A stretch of DNA of 64,000 bases from Haloarcula sebkhae (GTDB lineage: Archaea; Halobacteriota; Halobacteria; Halobacteriales; Haloarculaceae): contig NZ_BMPD01000004.1 in assembly GCF_014647415.1 (NCBI RefSeq), forward strand, positions 62,001 through 126,000. The letters are read 5' to 3'. This document shows positions 35,169 to 44,407 of the stretch, one piece after another. The notes under the pieces are model-generated. The model was not told the DNA's origin. It ran no database searches and saw nothing but the letters and a program-made list of their open reading frames with translations. The first letter of the stretch is position 1, and each line of letters opens with the position of its first letter. The translations under genes and the position numbers were made by a program.

Positions 35169-35890
35169 CTGGCGAGACGTACCTCACGGCGGACGAAATC
35201 ACGAAGACGTACGGCGATGTAACGGCCGTCTCGGAGGTGTCACTCGACATTCCGTCCGATGCCGTAACCGGGTTCATCGGCCCGAACGGGTCCGGGAAAA
35301 CGACGCTCCTGCGTATGCTTCTGGGCGTCGAGCGACCCACCAGTGGCACCGTCTCGTACGGTGGGCCTGCGGCCGAACGCCAGCTGGGCTACCTGCCACA
35401 GCGGCCGACCTTCCGGCCGGGGTTCAGCGTCCGGGAGACGGCCGGATTCTACGCGGACCTCGTCGACGACGATCCGGACCGACTGCTCGAACGTGTCGGC
35501 CTCGAAGAAGTGGCTGCTCGTCCCGTCTCAGGGCTCTCCGGAGGGATGACGCGTCTCCTGGGAATCGCACAGGCACTGGCCGGTGACCCGCCGATCGTGA
35601 TGCTCGACGAACCGGCGAGCGGCCTCGATCCGGCAATGAGTCGGCTGATATTCGATATCGTCGAGTCGATTGCCGACGCCGGTCGCGCTGTGGTTCTCTG
35701 CTCGCACGAACTGCCGCTCGTCGAGGAGACGGCTGACCGACTGGTGGTCCTCGAATCCGGTCGCCTCGTCCGAACCGGATCGGTCGAATCGCTCCGGGAA
35801 CAGACCGGCGGGCCGCTCCACGAGACGTTCACGGCGCTTCTGGAACAGGACAGAGCCACTATCGCCGCTCCGGAGGGGGAGCAGGCATGA
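35165..35890 (+). CDS. nosF: NosF ABC transporter ATPase
   Basis: A 241-residue ATP-binding protein. The Walker A motif GPNGSGKT is at residues 39-46; the signature is LSGGMTRLLGIA and Walker B is IVMLDEP, followed by the D-loop SGLDP and the switch His in LCSHELPLVEE. It energises NosY for maturation of the nitrous oxide reductase copper site. It overlaps nosD by 4 bp at its start and nosY by 4 bp at its end, so the three are one translationally coupled unit. As with many single ABC ATPases, the name rests on the neighbours. Confidence 0.9.
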   Translation: MTGETYLTADEITKTYGDVTAVSEVSLDIPSDAVTGFIGPNGSGKTTLLRMLLGVERPTSGTVSYGGPAAERQLGYLPQRPTFRPGFSVRETAGFYADLVDDDPDRLLERVGLEEVAARPVSGLSGGMTRLLGIAQALAGDPPIVMLDEPASGLDPAMSRLIFDIVESIADAGRAVVLCSHELPLVEETADRLVVLESGRLVRTGSVESLREQTGGPLHETFTALLEQDRATIAAPEGEQA

Positions 35891-36699
35891 CGGAGAGCAA
35901 CCGGTTCTGGACGGTCTTCGTCCGAGAGGTACAGAGTGCAGTCAGGACACGCACCTATATCGCGCTCGGTGTGGTCACGGGGATTGTCCTGTTCGGCCTC
36001 GCCTATGCCGGTGGCGGCCCCGCCGGCGGCTACGTCCCCACTGTCGTCGACACGCTCGTTGCGGTCGAAGTACTCGTGCCGACGCTTGCTTTTGCGGTCG
36101 GCTATCGCGCGATCGCCGACCCCGCCGTCCGGGGAGAACTCGATATACTCGACACTTACCCACTCTCGACGTGGTCGTACGTCGGCGGGGTGTACGCTGG
36201 TCGTGCCCTGCTGTTGCTCACTATTGTCGTCGTCCCGTTGCTGGCGCTGGGCATCAACGTGGCGACGACCGCGGGCCCGGAGACAACGGTGTTCGCGAGC
36301 CATCGCGGCGTCGACTCGCCGTTCCTGTTCATCCGATTCATCGCGCTGACGGGCCTGTACGCGCTCTCGTCGCTGACTATCGCGTTCTTGCTGTCGGCGC
36401 TCGCCGGCAGTCGGGGCCGAGCGCTCGTGCTCGCACTCGCCGGACTGCTTGTCATCACCGTCGGAGGCGACTTGGCGGTGTTCGCGGGGCTCGATAGCGG
36501 TGTCACCACGAGCACACTCGGCGGTGCGCTCGCTATGACCCCGGCGGGAGCCTACCGCGGACTCGTGTTCAATCAGGTTCTGTACGTCGCTGTTCCGGGT
36601 CGGTCAGCGTTCGTCCCGACGTGGGTCGCCGCCCTCTCGCTCCTGTTCTGGTGGGGACTCACATTCGTGGGGGCGATGCTTGCGACGGATGCGGCCTGA
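35887..36699 (+). CDS. nosY: NosY ABC transporter permease
   Basis: This 270-residue membrane protein has six hydrophobic segments and the ABC-2 type layout: a short cytoplasmic N-terminus (FWTVFVREVQSAVRTRTYI), the first helix at about 22-42, and the conserved FAVGYRAIADPAVRGELDIL loop. Together with NosF it forms the transporter of the nos maturation system. It overlaps nosF by 4 bp. The stop lies one base from that of the convergent regulator gene (36701). Confidence 0.88.
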   Translation: MTESNRFWTVFVREVQSAVRTRTYIALGVVTGIVLFGLAYAGGGPAGGYVPTVVDTLVAVEVLVPTLAFAVGYRAIADPAVRGELDILDTYPLSTWSYVGGVYAGRALLLLTIVVVPLLALGINVATTAGPETTVFASHRGVDSPFLFIRFIALTGLYALSSLTIAFLLSALAGSRGRALVLALAGLLVITVGGDLAVFAGLDSGVTTSTLGGALAMTPAGAYRGLVFNQVLYVAVPGRSAFVPTWVAALSLLFWWGLTFVGAMLATDAA

Positions 36700-36700
36700 G

Positions 36701-37228
36701 TCAGCCGTCATCCGTTGCGGCCGCGAGCCCATCGTCGACCAGCCGCGTGAACCGGTCGATGAGACGGTCCGTGAGCGACGGACGGACCGCCGAGAGCAGC
36801 CGCCGTGTCTCGTCCGGGTCAGTCAGAGCGACGACGACACGCCCCCGTTCGCCATACGATTTTTCGAGTATCTCTGCGTCAGCCAGTGCAGAAACGTGCC
36901 AGGAGACCGTACTCCGGGCGACTCCCAGCCGGTCGGTCAGTTCGTCTGCCGACAGGGACTCCGCTTCCAGCAGATGCAGGAGAATCGTCCGCGCAGTCTC
37001 TCGCCGGGCAAACGCGAGCACACGTCGCTCCCAGGGGCCGTACTCCTGGCTGTAATAGTGCGTTTTGCCCTGAACCTCTTCGGCGACGACGTCGCCGGCA
37101 CGGCGTAGTTTCCGCAGGTGATACTGTGCCTGCCCAGTCGCGATATCGAGATCCGCTGCAAGCGCGTTGAAATGGACTCCCGGTTTGGACTCGACGTGGG
37201 AACGCACTTGCTCAGTAACCGTGGACAT
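36701..37228 (-). CDS. Double winged-helix transcriptional regulator
   Basis: This 175-residue protein holds two consecutive winged helices: residues 1-65 (HFNALAADLDIATGQAQYHL, then a wing) and about 75-145 (SADELTDRLGVARSTVSWHV). Both have the ArsR/MarR-like helix-turn-helix pattern, and the arrangement is common in haloarchaea. There are no obvious ligand cysteines. It sits convergent with nosDFY and upstream of NosL's neighbours on the opposite strand, making it a candidate regulator of the nos genes, though nothing in the sequence proves that. Confidence 0.85.
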   Translation of the reverse strand: MSTVTEQVRSHVESKPGVHFNALAADLDIATGQAQYHLRKLRRAGDVVAEEVQGKTHYYSQEYGPWERRVLAFARRETARTILLHLLEAESLSADELTDRLGVARSTVSWHVSALADAEILEKSYGERGRVVVALTDPDETRRLLSAVRPSLTDRLIDRFTRLVDDGLAAATDDG

Positions 37229-37298
37229 AGTCTTCAGTACGGCTTTCCAGCCACCGGGACAACAGGGTATCGGACGTTCTCACTCCGCGGGAACTCGC

Positions 37299-37859
37299 TT
37301 ACATTCCACCCACCAGTTCTCGGGTTATGTCCTCGGCAGGGAGGGTCTGGCCGCCGTACTCTTCGGCGAACGACTCAGCGTCCGCGCTGTCGCTAAATGG
37401 AACGATAGCGGTTCCCATCGCGCCCTCCACGTCGGAACTTGCGACGACGGTGAGGGTTTCCGTCGAAGCGAAGGTTTCTCGTCCCAGATGTCGGGAGATG
37501 ATGGTCTTGCCCCCGTCGGTCTGGGTTTCGTAGTCAGTTGTACTGTAGTCGGTCAGGAACGTCTCCGCCGGCGTCCATCCCGACTGTTCTTTGGCGAACC
37601 GGTGCCGATACGTACAGGTCGTACTGCAGAACCGTGCCGGTGGGTCGTGTCCCTCGGGCGTGTTGTCCTGGTAGTACGTTTGACCGGTTGGTCCCGGGTG
37701 CTGGTCGATGACCATCCCACACTGGTCACAGTTCTGGCCGCTTTCGATACTGACCGGTTCCATCTCCTCACTGGCCCCCAGACACCCCGAGAGCGACACG
37801 ACTGTCGCGGTCCCGACGACGAACTGCCGGCGTGTCAGGGCTGGTGCATAGTCAGACAT
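37299..37859 (-). CDS. nosL: NosL family copper lipoprotein
   Basis: This 186-residue lipoprotein starts MSDYAPALTRRQFVVGTATV, with a twin-arginine motif and the lipobox LSGC. The open frame extends to 37958 but those 33 residues are unlikely to be used. NosL motifs: NCDQCGMVIDQHPGP (Cu(I) site), then RFCSTTCTYRH, and the final VPFSDSADAESFAEEYGG. NosL delivers copper to the nitrous oxide reductase CuZ centre. Its C-terminal part matches the NosL half of the NosD fusion at 33255, so the region has two NosL-type modules. Confidence 0.92.
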   Translation of the reverse strand: MSDYAPALTRRQFVVGTATVVSLSGCLGASEEMEPVSIESGQNCDQCGMVIDQHPGPTGQTYYQDNTPEGHDPPARFCSTTCTYRHRFAKEQSGWTPAETFLTDYSTTDYETQTDGGKTIISRHLGRETFASTETLTVVASSDVEGAMGTAIVPFSDSADAESFAEEYGGQTLPAEDITRELVGGM

Positions 37860-37917
37860 ACTAGATAATACACTAGACGACATCAAATGGTTCATGGTGT
37901 GACCGTCGAAACGCCGG

Positions 37918-38238
37918 TCAGTCGGGGACGCTCGGCGGCGCGACCGAATAGATCGCACTCAGCACCAGCAGCGCGATGAGGAAATCGAACCCGTGTTCGG
38001 TGAGGTGATGTACTACCATCGGGACAGCCCCGAGGACAGTCCCGATGCCGACCACCGACCGAAGGACCAGCAACCCGATAGCGACAGTCAACAGAACGTA
38101 CGGCCGCGACCGGCGTCGGTGTGTACTGGCCGCCGCGACGAAAAACAGCGCCACCGTTCCGAGCGTAGCGAGTCCCAGCACGGCAATCAACATTGCGGAT
38201 TGACCGGGACTAATCCAGTCAGCCGTCGGTTGGAACAT
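37918..38238 (-). CDS. Small membrane protein of the nos locus
   Basis: This 106-residue protein has three hydrophobic segments: about 15-36, 46-66 and 85-100. A His-containing loop, VPMVVHHLTEHGFD, precedes the last one. It ends about 60 bp ahead of the nosL start on the same strand and probably shares its transcript. Haloarchaeal nos and halocyanin loci often carry such a small His-containing membrane protein, and a role in copper or electron transfer is possible. No family with known function is recognised. Confidence 0.7.
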   Translation of the reverse strand: MFQPTADWISPGQSAMLIAVLGLATLGTVALFFVAAASTHRRRSRPYVLLTVAIGLLVLRSVVGIGTVLGAVPMVVHHLTEHGFDFLIALLVLSAIYSVAPPSVPD

Positions 38239-38380
38239 CTCTCAGGTCACGTTTCGGGCGGTTGCACTGGAATCGGTTTCGGTCGCGGTCGCTGTCGTGC
38301 CCGAATCTTAACGCCGAGGTGAGTGCTCCGAGACAGCTTCGCCGGTGTATGCCCGTCTGAAAGGTCTCTGTGTCACTCAC

Positions 38381-38803
38381 TCAGGTAGCCACCAGTACCG
38401 GGCGTCCCGCGTTCTGGACAACTCGGTCGGTCACACTTCCGATCTGGTCGCCTTTGCTGTGGGAATGGCCGTGGTATCCAAGCACGATCAGGTCGGCGTC
38501 GACTTCGTCGGCATAGCTGATAATCTCCACGTACGGTTTCCCGTGACAGCACCGAGTGGTGACCTCGACATCGAGTCCGTCGCCTCTCTCAGCGATTTCC
38601 GTGAGCTCTTTGTTCCCCCATTCCTCGACCTCGATAGTTTCCAGCTCTATGCTGCTCAGTGCTGGCTCTGCGTGTCGATCCGTATCGACAACAAAGACTG
38701 CGTCAAGCTCGGCACCGTGTTGCTCGGCCTGTTCGAGCGCGTGTGTCGCTGCGCGGTTCGCGTGGGCACTGCCGTCGGTCACAACCACAATTGTGTCGTG
38801 CAT
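38381..38803 (-). CDS. Universal stress protein, UspA family
   Basis: The protein has 140 residues from the ATG at 38803 (MHDTIVVVTDGS); the ATG at 38824 would add seven residues. It has the Usp alpha/beta fold with the N-terminal TDGSAHANRA and the ATP-binding signature GYHGHSHSKGDQIGSVTDRV, which keeps G-x2-G-x9-G-S. The sequence CCHG near residue 90 is unusual and may be redox-sensitive. It belongs to a run of stress-type genes that includes a tandem Usp at 40122. Confidence 0.9.
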   Translation of the reverse strand: MHDTIVVVTDGSAHANRAATHALEQAEQHGAELDAVFVVDTDRHAEPALSSIELETIEVEEWGNKELTEIAERGDGLDVEVTTRCCHGKPYVEIISYADEVDADLIVLGYHGHSHSKGDQIGSVTDRVVQNAGRPVLVAT

Positions 38804-38971
38804 ACTAGCGGAAATGGTCGCCATCTTATTTTTCAACCCTTTGATAGTTATCAAACACCAATAATCTATTGTTATGTATGGCGAGCAGCCACAGCGCAAT
38901 CAGTCGGATTTTGCTAAAATACCGTATTTTCAATCGCTTAAGCGCCGTTTCCTGTCACAGGCCAGCCACAG

Positions 38972-39451
38972 TCACGGTTCGATGTTCTCCCGGAAGTCGG
39001 GTGCCAGTCCGGTTTGTCGGATACCGGCGAGATCTGTTATCTCGAACTCGTAGAGTGCGACCCCGCCGGAGGTGGTGGCCGCTTGGAGCGTGTTGGGTCG
39101 CCAGGCGTTCTGTGTCATCGCCGTGATATCCGACCAGTCGTCCTCCGGCACACTGCTGATATCGCCGGCAAGCATCACGCTCTGCCACTCAAACTGGGTG
39201 TCGATGTCATAGACGAGAAACCGGCCACGGCCGGCCCGCTCAGTCAGTTCGGCTTTCCGGCTTGATTCGCCGAGGAGGTAGGTGAAATAGAGGCATGCTC
39301 CGTCATCAAAGCCGTACGATAATGGCAGCAGATACGGGACGTCTGTCGTCGGCAGCCCCAAGACTCCGGTCGAGTGTGTCGCGAGGAATTCCCGAATCGC
39401 TTCGTCGTCCATCTGTTCGAGTCCGTACTCTTCTAATTGGTCGATTGTCAT
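38972..39451 (-). CDS. FMN-binding split-barrel (pyridoxamine oxidase family) protein
   Basis: This 159-residue protein has a short helical N-terminus (MTIDQLEEYGLEQMDDEAIR) and then a split barrel: STGVLGLPTTDVPYLLPLSYGFDDG, YFTYLLGESSRKAELTERAG and WQSVMLAGDIS. Such haloarchaeal proteins bind FMN or F420, or haem, and act as reductases; the true substrate is unknown. A second member is at 41145, with the tandem Usp between them. The promoter region upstream is shared with no neighbour. Confidence 0.88.
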   Translation of the reverse strand: MTIDQLEEYGLEQMDDEAIREFLATHSTGVLGLPTTDVPYLLPLSYGFDDGACLYFTYLLGESSRKAELTERAGRGRFLVYDIDTQFEWQSVMLAGDISSVPEDDWSDITAMTQNAWRPNTLQAATTSGGVALYEFEITDLAGIRQTGLAPDFRENIEP

Positions 39452-39620
39452 AGGTCGCGTCTGATCATCCAGTTACGTATCACGAATGCAACCCCACGAT
39501 AAAAAAAGTAGAGCGGACCGCTCTGAGGGAGTGGCTGATCACACTACAGATACTGTTATCTCTCCGGAATCAGGCTTAAGCGGTATATGACCGGCGCCGT
39601 CCACGACCACGGCCAGCGGT

Positions 39621-39824
39621 TTGACTGGACGTAGTTCGTCGACGCTCGCCGAAATAGAAAGGGCTGAACCGTCGGACGTAGCGTCCCACGAACGCGTCGT
39701 TGTTGACCTGATGCATACAGTAGTCCCGGCCGCTGAGTTTTACTCCCTCCGCAGCCAGCTCCCAGAAAGTGAAGACGAGGAAAACTGGCGCGAACTCTTC
39801 AGCATAGTCGATGCCGGTGGCTAG
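39621..39824 (+). pseudogene. Fragment resembling the C-terminus of DUF2267
   Basis: Translation ends in HERVVVDLMHTVVP, AAEFYSLRSQLPESEDEENW, then LFSIVDAGG and a stop at 39824. The pattern (hydrophobic helix, EF..LRSQLP, acidic, LF) resembles the last third of DUF2267 proteins, which in haloarchaea are about 130 residues. The N-terminal two thirds cannot be found upstream in any frame, and no good start codon exists. I take this as a decayed gene. A large palindrome follows 40 bp later. Confidence 0.4.
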
Positions 39825-39860
39825 GGCGAGGCGGAAGAGGCGCAAACCAGTGGTGGTCCA

Positions 39861-39887
39861 CAGTAGTCTACTGAAGCCCTTCAGTAG
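39861..39887. repeat. Overlapping perfect palindromes CAGTAG / CTACTGAAG
   Basis: CAGTAG-T-CTACTG (39861-39873) overlaps CTACTGAAG-CC-CTTCAGTAG (39868-39887); both are perfect. The second, with 9-bp arms and a 2-base centre, is more likely a protein-binding site or DNA cruciform than an RNA hairpin, as the loop is too tight. It lies 43 bp after the DUF2267 relic stop. Confidence 0.6.
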
Positions 39888-40121
39888 GACAGTCAGTAAC
39901 AGCTCTCATGTCGCTTTCAAACGAATATATCTCTAATAGAATCTGGTAATAACTGTACAATTGTTACGCCCACCCCTCATACTCTGGGAGATCCGCCGAC
40001 GAGTACTACCGATAACGCAGTCAAAATATTCGAGACGCCGATCTCAGCCGCTGGATTTCTAATAGCGTGAGAATCGCGACTGCAGTTTATTTACTGACAG
40101 CAACAATTCGTAAACACAGCA

Positions 40122-41021
40122 ATGTTCAATTCAATTCTGATCCCGACTGACGGCAGCGAACACGCGACCCGGGCCGCCGAGCACGGGGCAGCCCTGTCCC
40201 GTGCGTTCAGCGCGAGCCTGCACGTCATAGCTGTCATCGATACGAGACCAGCAGGCGGGCCATTCAGCGGTGACGATCTCGAAGACGAGACACTTGACCG
40301 CATGACGGCCGACGCCGAAGACACAATCGCGGCTATCACGGACGCGGTGGACGCCGCCGGAGCGATACAGACGACTATCCACACGGGGGATCCAGTTGAC
40401 GAGATTTGCGCATACCGCGACGATCACGATGTGGACATGATTGCTATGGGAACACACGGCCGCACAGGCGTCGGGAGATATCTCGCCGGGAGCGTGACAG
40501 AGAGCGTCGTTCGGCAGGCCGATGTCCCTGTTCTCACCGTCCGTGCAACCGACCGGAGTCGCGACACCGCTCCCTACGGCGATATCCTCGTTCCGACGGA
40601 CGGAAGCGCACCCGCAGCGGCCGCAGTTGAGCCCGCGTGCGAGATTGCAGCGCAGTTCGACGCCCGCGTTCACGCTTTGAACGTCGTCAATCTCAGCAAT
40701 ATCGCAACCGGCTCCGAATACACGCTGCCGAAAGACCTGATCGAGTCCCTGGAATCGCAAGGGGAGACAGTGACTGAGCGGATTGCGGCACGAGCACGCG
40801 AATCCGGAGTGGAAACTGTCACACGGGTCGTCAGTGGATTCCCGGCAGCAGATATTCTTGAGTACGCTGAGGAGAACGACATCGATCTGATCGCTATGGG
40901 AACAGCCGGTCGGACCGGTCTCAATCGGTTCCTCATGGGAAGCACGACAGAACGGATCATCAGGCACGCCGACATGCCTGTACTCGCAGTCAACGCCCGA
41001 GACCAGCGCGTCGACGAATGA
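40122..41021 (+). CDS. Tandem universal stress protein
   Basis: The protein has 299 residues and two consecutive Usp domains. Domain 1 (about 1-145) starts MFNSILIPTDGSEHATRAAE and has the ATP signature GTHGRTGVGRYLAGSV. Domain 2 (about 152-295) has DILVPTDGSAPAAAAVEPAC and GTAGRTGLNRFLMGST. Both keep G-x2-G-x9-G-S/T, so both should bind ATP. A TATA-like TTTATTTA lies about 30 bp before the ATG, suggesting a nearly leaderless transcript. Usp proteins respond to starvation and oxidative stress. Confidence 0.93.
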   Translation: MFNSILIPTDGSEHATRAAEHGAALSRAFSASLHVIAVIDTRPAGGPFSGDDLEDETLDRMTADAEDTIAAITDAVDAAGAIQTTIHTGDPVDEICAYRDDHDVDMIAMGTHGRTGVGRYLAGSVTESVVRQADVPVLTVRATDRSRDTAPYGDILVPTDGSAPAAAAVEPACEIAAQFDARVHALNVVNLSNIATGSEYTLPKDLIESLESQGETVTERIAARARESGVETVTRVVSGFPAADILEYAEENDIDLIAMGTAGRTGLNRFLMGSTTERIIRHADMPVLAVNARDQRVDE

Positions 41022-41144
41022 CAGGACACGCGATCTGGTCCGTTTGGGCCCGACCGAGTACGGTCTCTACCGTCTCCTCGGCAGGACAACAGTCAGATAC
41101 GATGCGACCGTGCACTTATTGTTGTTCTTGACGTGACACTAACT

Positions 41145-41579
41145 ATGTCCGCGGACAACCCGGTTACATTGACCGACGAGGAACGGGACGCGTTTCTGGA
41201 CAACGGGGGGACGGGTGTCCTCTCGCTCGCCGCCGGCGACGCGCCGCCACACTCGGTTCCGGTTTCGTATGGGTACGACACGCCGAACACCACCTTCTAT
41301 TTTCGGTTGGCTGTTGGGACGGAGAAGTCGAAGGGCGAACTCAGCGACCGCGCGGCGACCTTCGTGACGCATCGCGAGACGGATACGGGGTGGCAGAGTG
41401 TGGTCGCCAGCGGTCGGCTCGAAGACGTCGAACGGGAGGGAATCGAGACGGAAACGCTAGAAGGGCTCGAACACGTCGAAATTCCGCTGATCGACATCTT
41501 CGAACGCCCGCTCCGCGAAGTGACCTTCGAATTCTACCGTCTCGTGCCAGATGACCTGACGGGACGGACCGAACCCTAA
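41145..41579 (+). CDS. FMN-binding split-barrel protein, second copy
   Basis: This 144-residue protein starts MSADNPVTLTDEERDAFLDN; the frame could open at a GTG at 41133, but the ATG gives a better fit to family N-termini. The split-barrel elements are GTGVLSLAAGDAPPHSVPVS, YFRLAVGTEKSKGELSDRA and GWQSVVASGRL. It is related to the protein at 38972 but clearly diverged. Cofactor is probably FMN or F420. It follows the tandem Usp by about 120 bp. Confidence 0.88.
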   Translation: MSADNPVTLTDEERDAFLDNGGTGVLSLAAGDAPPHSVPVSYGYDTPNTTFYFRLAVGTEKSKGELSDRAATFVTHRETDTGWQSVVASGRLEDVEREGIETETLEGLEHVEIPLIDIFERPLREVTFEFYRLVPDDLTGRTEP

Positions 41580-41804
41580 CGCGGGACGGTTCGTGACAGT
41601 ACTCGCTCATCGCTAGTCTGCCATTACCAGATCCCGGGATACGACGCTCACATCTGCGCCTCGGATCTCCGCTTGTCCACTCATTAGGGGTGCGGTTATC
41701 ACGAGTCCGATACGTCTCCTCAACTGTCGAAACCAGCGGCTCAAGGAAGAACCACCGTACTGTGGGGACAAACATATATCAACATAGCGGCAGATCAGAC
41801 TTCC

Positions 41805-44390
41805 ATGCCCGAAGCCGCCCACACGCAACCAACTACCGACGTTCTTTCGGGGCTTGACAGCGAGGCTGATGGGCTCTCGCCGGCAGAAGCCCGAACTCGG
41901 CGTTACAGACACGGCGAGAACGAAATAACGCAGGGGAGTGAACGGACACCACTCGACATCGCTGTCGCCCAGTTCGATAGCGCCCTTATTTGGGTTCTCG
42001 TCGCGGCCGCGATACTGTCCGCGTGGGCGGGCAACGCTGTCGACGCAGTACTGATCGCCGTGATTGTGGTCGGGAACGGCCTGTTCGGCTTCGTTCAGGA
42101 CTACCGCGCAGAGGGCACACTCGAATCATTGCGGAAACTGACCGCTCCAACCGCGACAGTCAGGCGCGACGGACAGTCCGTCGAGGCCGACGCGACCGAA
42201 CTCGTTCCGGGCGATGTTATCGAACTGGAGAGCGGCGACGTCGTTCCAGCCGACGGTCGAGTGATTGACTGTCAGTCTCTGGAGGTAGACGAAGCAGCAC
42301 TCACCGGTGAGAGTACGCCGGTCTCGAAGGGAACCGACCCGGTGGCCCCCGATGCACCGCTTGCGGAGCGCGAATCGATGGTGTACAAGGGGACGAACGT
42401 CACGCGCGGTTCGGCTATTGCCGTCCTCACGACAACCGGGATGGACACTGAGGTCGGGTCCATCGCCCAACAACTCGCGGACACAGCGGAGACCGACACA
42501 CCGCTACAGACCGAACTCGACACGCTCGGGCGGACGCTCGGCGTCGGCGTGATGATCCTCACTGTGCTTGTGGTTCCGCTCCTCGTCTTCCAGGGGACCG
42601 AACTGGTTCAGGCGGCACTCACCGCGATATCGCTCGCCGTAGCCGCCGTTCCCGAGGGATTGCCAGCGGTTGTGACGCTAACGCTGGCCCTCGGTGTTCG
42701 GAAGATGGCCGACGAGAACGCGCTCGTGCGGCGCTTGCCCGCCGTCGAGGCGCTGGGGTCCGTCGATGTCATCTGTACGGACAAGACCGGGACGCTGACC
42801 GAGGGGCGAATGTCGGTCAGTCGGCTCTGGGTCAACGACGCTGTTGTCGACAGTGACGAGATGAACGGGGAGACCCTACCGGACCGCGTTGCCACGGTGC
42901 TCCGCGCAGGGACACTATGTAGCGATGCGACGCTCGAAGGGGGAGATCCAACGGAGCGGGCCATCGTCACAGCGGCTGATGAGTCCGGAATCGACGTCGA
43001 ACGCCTCCGTCAAGAACATCCCAGAACCGACGAGATCCCGTTCTCGTCGGAGCGCAAGTGGATGGGTACTGTTCACGGTGACACGGTCTACGTGAAAGGC
43101 GCACCTGAAGTAATTCTCTCGAAGTGCGCCCGTGTCCTCACCGATACCGGACCGGCGGACCTGACGCCCGACGGAGCCGAGCAGATCAGGGAGCAAGTCG
43201 GGGCGTTCGCTGACGACGCACTCAGGGTACTCGCAGTGGCGTACACAGAAGATGCCGACGTGGTCGAACGCGATGATACGACCGGCGAGGCCGACGATGT
43301 CAGTGACGACCTGATCTTCGTCGGGCTGGTCGGCATGATCGACCCAGCCCGCGAAGAGGTCGCCGACGCTATCGCGGCGACCGAGCGTGCAGGCGTTGGA
43401 GTGAAGATGGTCACCGGTGACAACGTCAGGACCGCTGCAGCCATTGCCGGCGAACTCGGATTAGGCCAGCGCGTGATGGAAGGCCGTGACGTCGAGGACT
43501 GCTCCGATAAGGCGCTCCGTGACCGTGTCGAGTCTGTGGACGTGTTCGCACGCACGTCCCCGGAGCACAAGGTCCGGATCCTGCAGGCGTTGCAGGCAAA
43601 CGGCCACACCGTCGCAATGACAGGCGACGGAGTCAACGACGCACCCGCGCTGAGGAACGCCGATATCGGCGTCGCAATGGGCGACCGTGGGACTGACGTG
43701 GCGAAACAGGCCAGCGACGTCATTTTGCTGGACGATAACTACGCGACGATCGAGCGGGCAATCGAACGCGGACGGGCTATCTTCGACAACGTCTGGAAGT
43801 TCGTCGGCTACCTGCTGAGTGCCAATGTGGCCGAAGTCGCCATCGTGTTTATCGCTTCGCTCTTTGGCTACCTCGTCCTGCCGGCGGTCCAGTTGCTGTG
43901 GATTAATCTCCTGACCGACGGTCTGCCAGCACTCGCGCTCGGGGCCGACCCGAAAGGCGATGACGTGATGCAGCGACCGCCCAGAGACCCGAACCGGGGA
44001 ATCGTCGACCACGACATGCTCGCGCTCATCGGGGGCACAGGCGTCATCTCGACAACTGTGATGCTCGGACTGCTACTGGCCACGCTTGCCGGCGCACCCG
44101 CAGTCACGCCCTACGCGATGACGATGGTATTCACCGGGTTCGTGTTCCTCGAATTCGAGAAACTGTACGTGATCCGCTGGCTCCGGGAGACACCGACGCT
44201 ATCCAATCGGTGGCTAGCGTCCGCAGTGGGCGGGTCGATACTCCTGCAACTCGCTGTGCTGTACACCCCTCTCAACGTCTACTTCGGGACGGTCCCGCTC
44301 GGACTCACTGATTGGGGGTTGCTTGGTGGCGTCCTCCTGCTCGCCCTGCCGCTGTACCTCGCTGTCGCCAGCGGGGTGAAGCGACTGTGA
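41805..44390 (+). CDS. P-type cation ATPase, Ca2+/PMCA-like (P2)
   Basis: This 861-residue pump has the N-terminal cation ATPase domain, an A-domain with the TGES loop ([14 protein letters not shown]), the phosphorylated Asp326 in DKTGTLTEG, the P-domain [10 protein letters not shown] and [11 protein letters not shown], and about ten membrane segments. The helix 4 ion motif is [11 protein letters not shown], helix 5 has LLSANVAEV and helix 6 [13 protein letters not shown]; these match Ca2+ (or Na+/K+-like P2) pumps rather than heavy-metal P1B pumps, and there is no CPx motif. It should export Ca2+ or a related cation from the cytoplasm. It stands next to stress genes without an obvious operon. 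Confidence 0.93.
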   Translation: MPEAAHTQPTTDVLSGLDSEADGLSPAEARTRRYRHGENEITQGSERTPLDIAVAQFDSALIWVLVAAAILSAWAGNAVDAVLIAVIVVGNGLFGFVQDYRAEGTLESLRKLTAPTATVRRDGQSVEADATELVPGDVIELESGDVVPADGRVIDCQSLEVDEAALTGESTPVSKGTDPVAPDAPLAERESMVYKGTNVTRGSAIAVLTTTGMDTEVGSIAQQLADTAETDTPLQTELDTLGRTLGVGVMILTVLVVPLLVFQGTELVQAALTAISLAVAAVPEGLPAVVTLTLALGVRKMADENALVRRLPAVEALGSVDVICTDKTGTLTEGRMSVSRLWVNDAVVDSDEMNGETLPDRVATVLRAGTLCSDATLEGGDPTERAIVTAADESGIDVERLRQEHPRTDEIPFSSERKWMGTVHGDTVYVKGAPEVILSKCARVLTDTGPADLTPDGAEQIREQVGAFADDALRVLAVAYTEDADVVERDDTTGEADDVSDDLIFVGLVGMIDPAREEVADAIAATERAGVGVKMVTGDNVRTAAAIAGELGLGQRVMEGRDVEDCSDKALRDRVESVDVFARTSPEHKVRILQALQANGHTVAMTGDGVNDAPALRNADIGVAMGDRGTDVAKQASDVILLDDNYATIERAIERGRAIFDNVWKFVGYLLSANVAEVAIVFIASLFGYLVLPAVQLLWINLLTDGLPALALGADPKGDDVMQRPPRDPNRGIVDHDMLALIGGTGVISTTVMLGLLLATLAGAPAVTPYAMTMVFTGFVFLEFEKLYVIRWLRETPTLSNRWLASAVGGSILLQLAVLYTPLNVYFGTVPLGLTDWGLLGGVLLLALPLYLAVASGVKRL

Positions 44391-44407
44391 CGTTCCGGGC
44401 CGTGTCC

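Larger units (their letters stand above)
39452..40121. other. Intergenic region with gene relic and palindromes
   Basis: A 670-bp region between two stress-type genes. It contains the DUF2267-like fragment (39621-39824) and the palindromes at 39861-39887, and is AT-rich after 39900. The TATA-like AATATATCTC near 39922 and TTTATTTA near 40087 may be promoter elements; the latter is about 30 bp upstream of the Usp ATG. Confidence 0.45.

Noticed and set aside
39576-39845. 89-residue minus-strand frame
   Set aside because: The opposite strand over the same bases gives the better DUF2267-like sequence; this frame ends in an Arg-rich tail typical of shadows.
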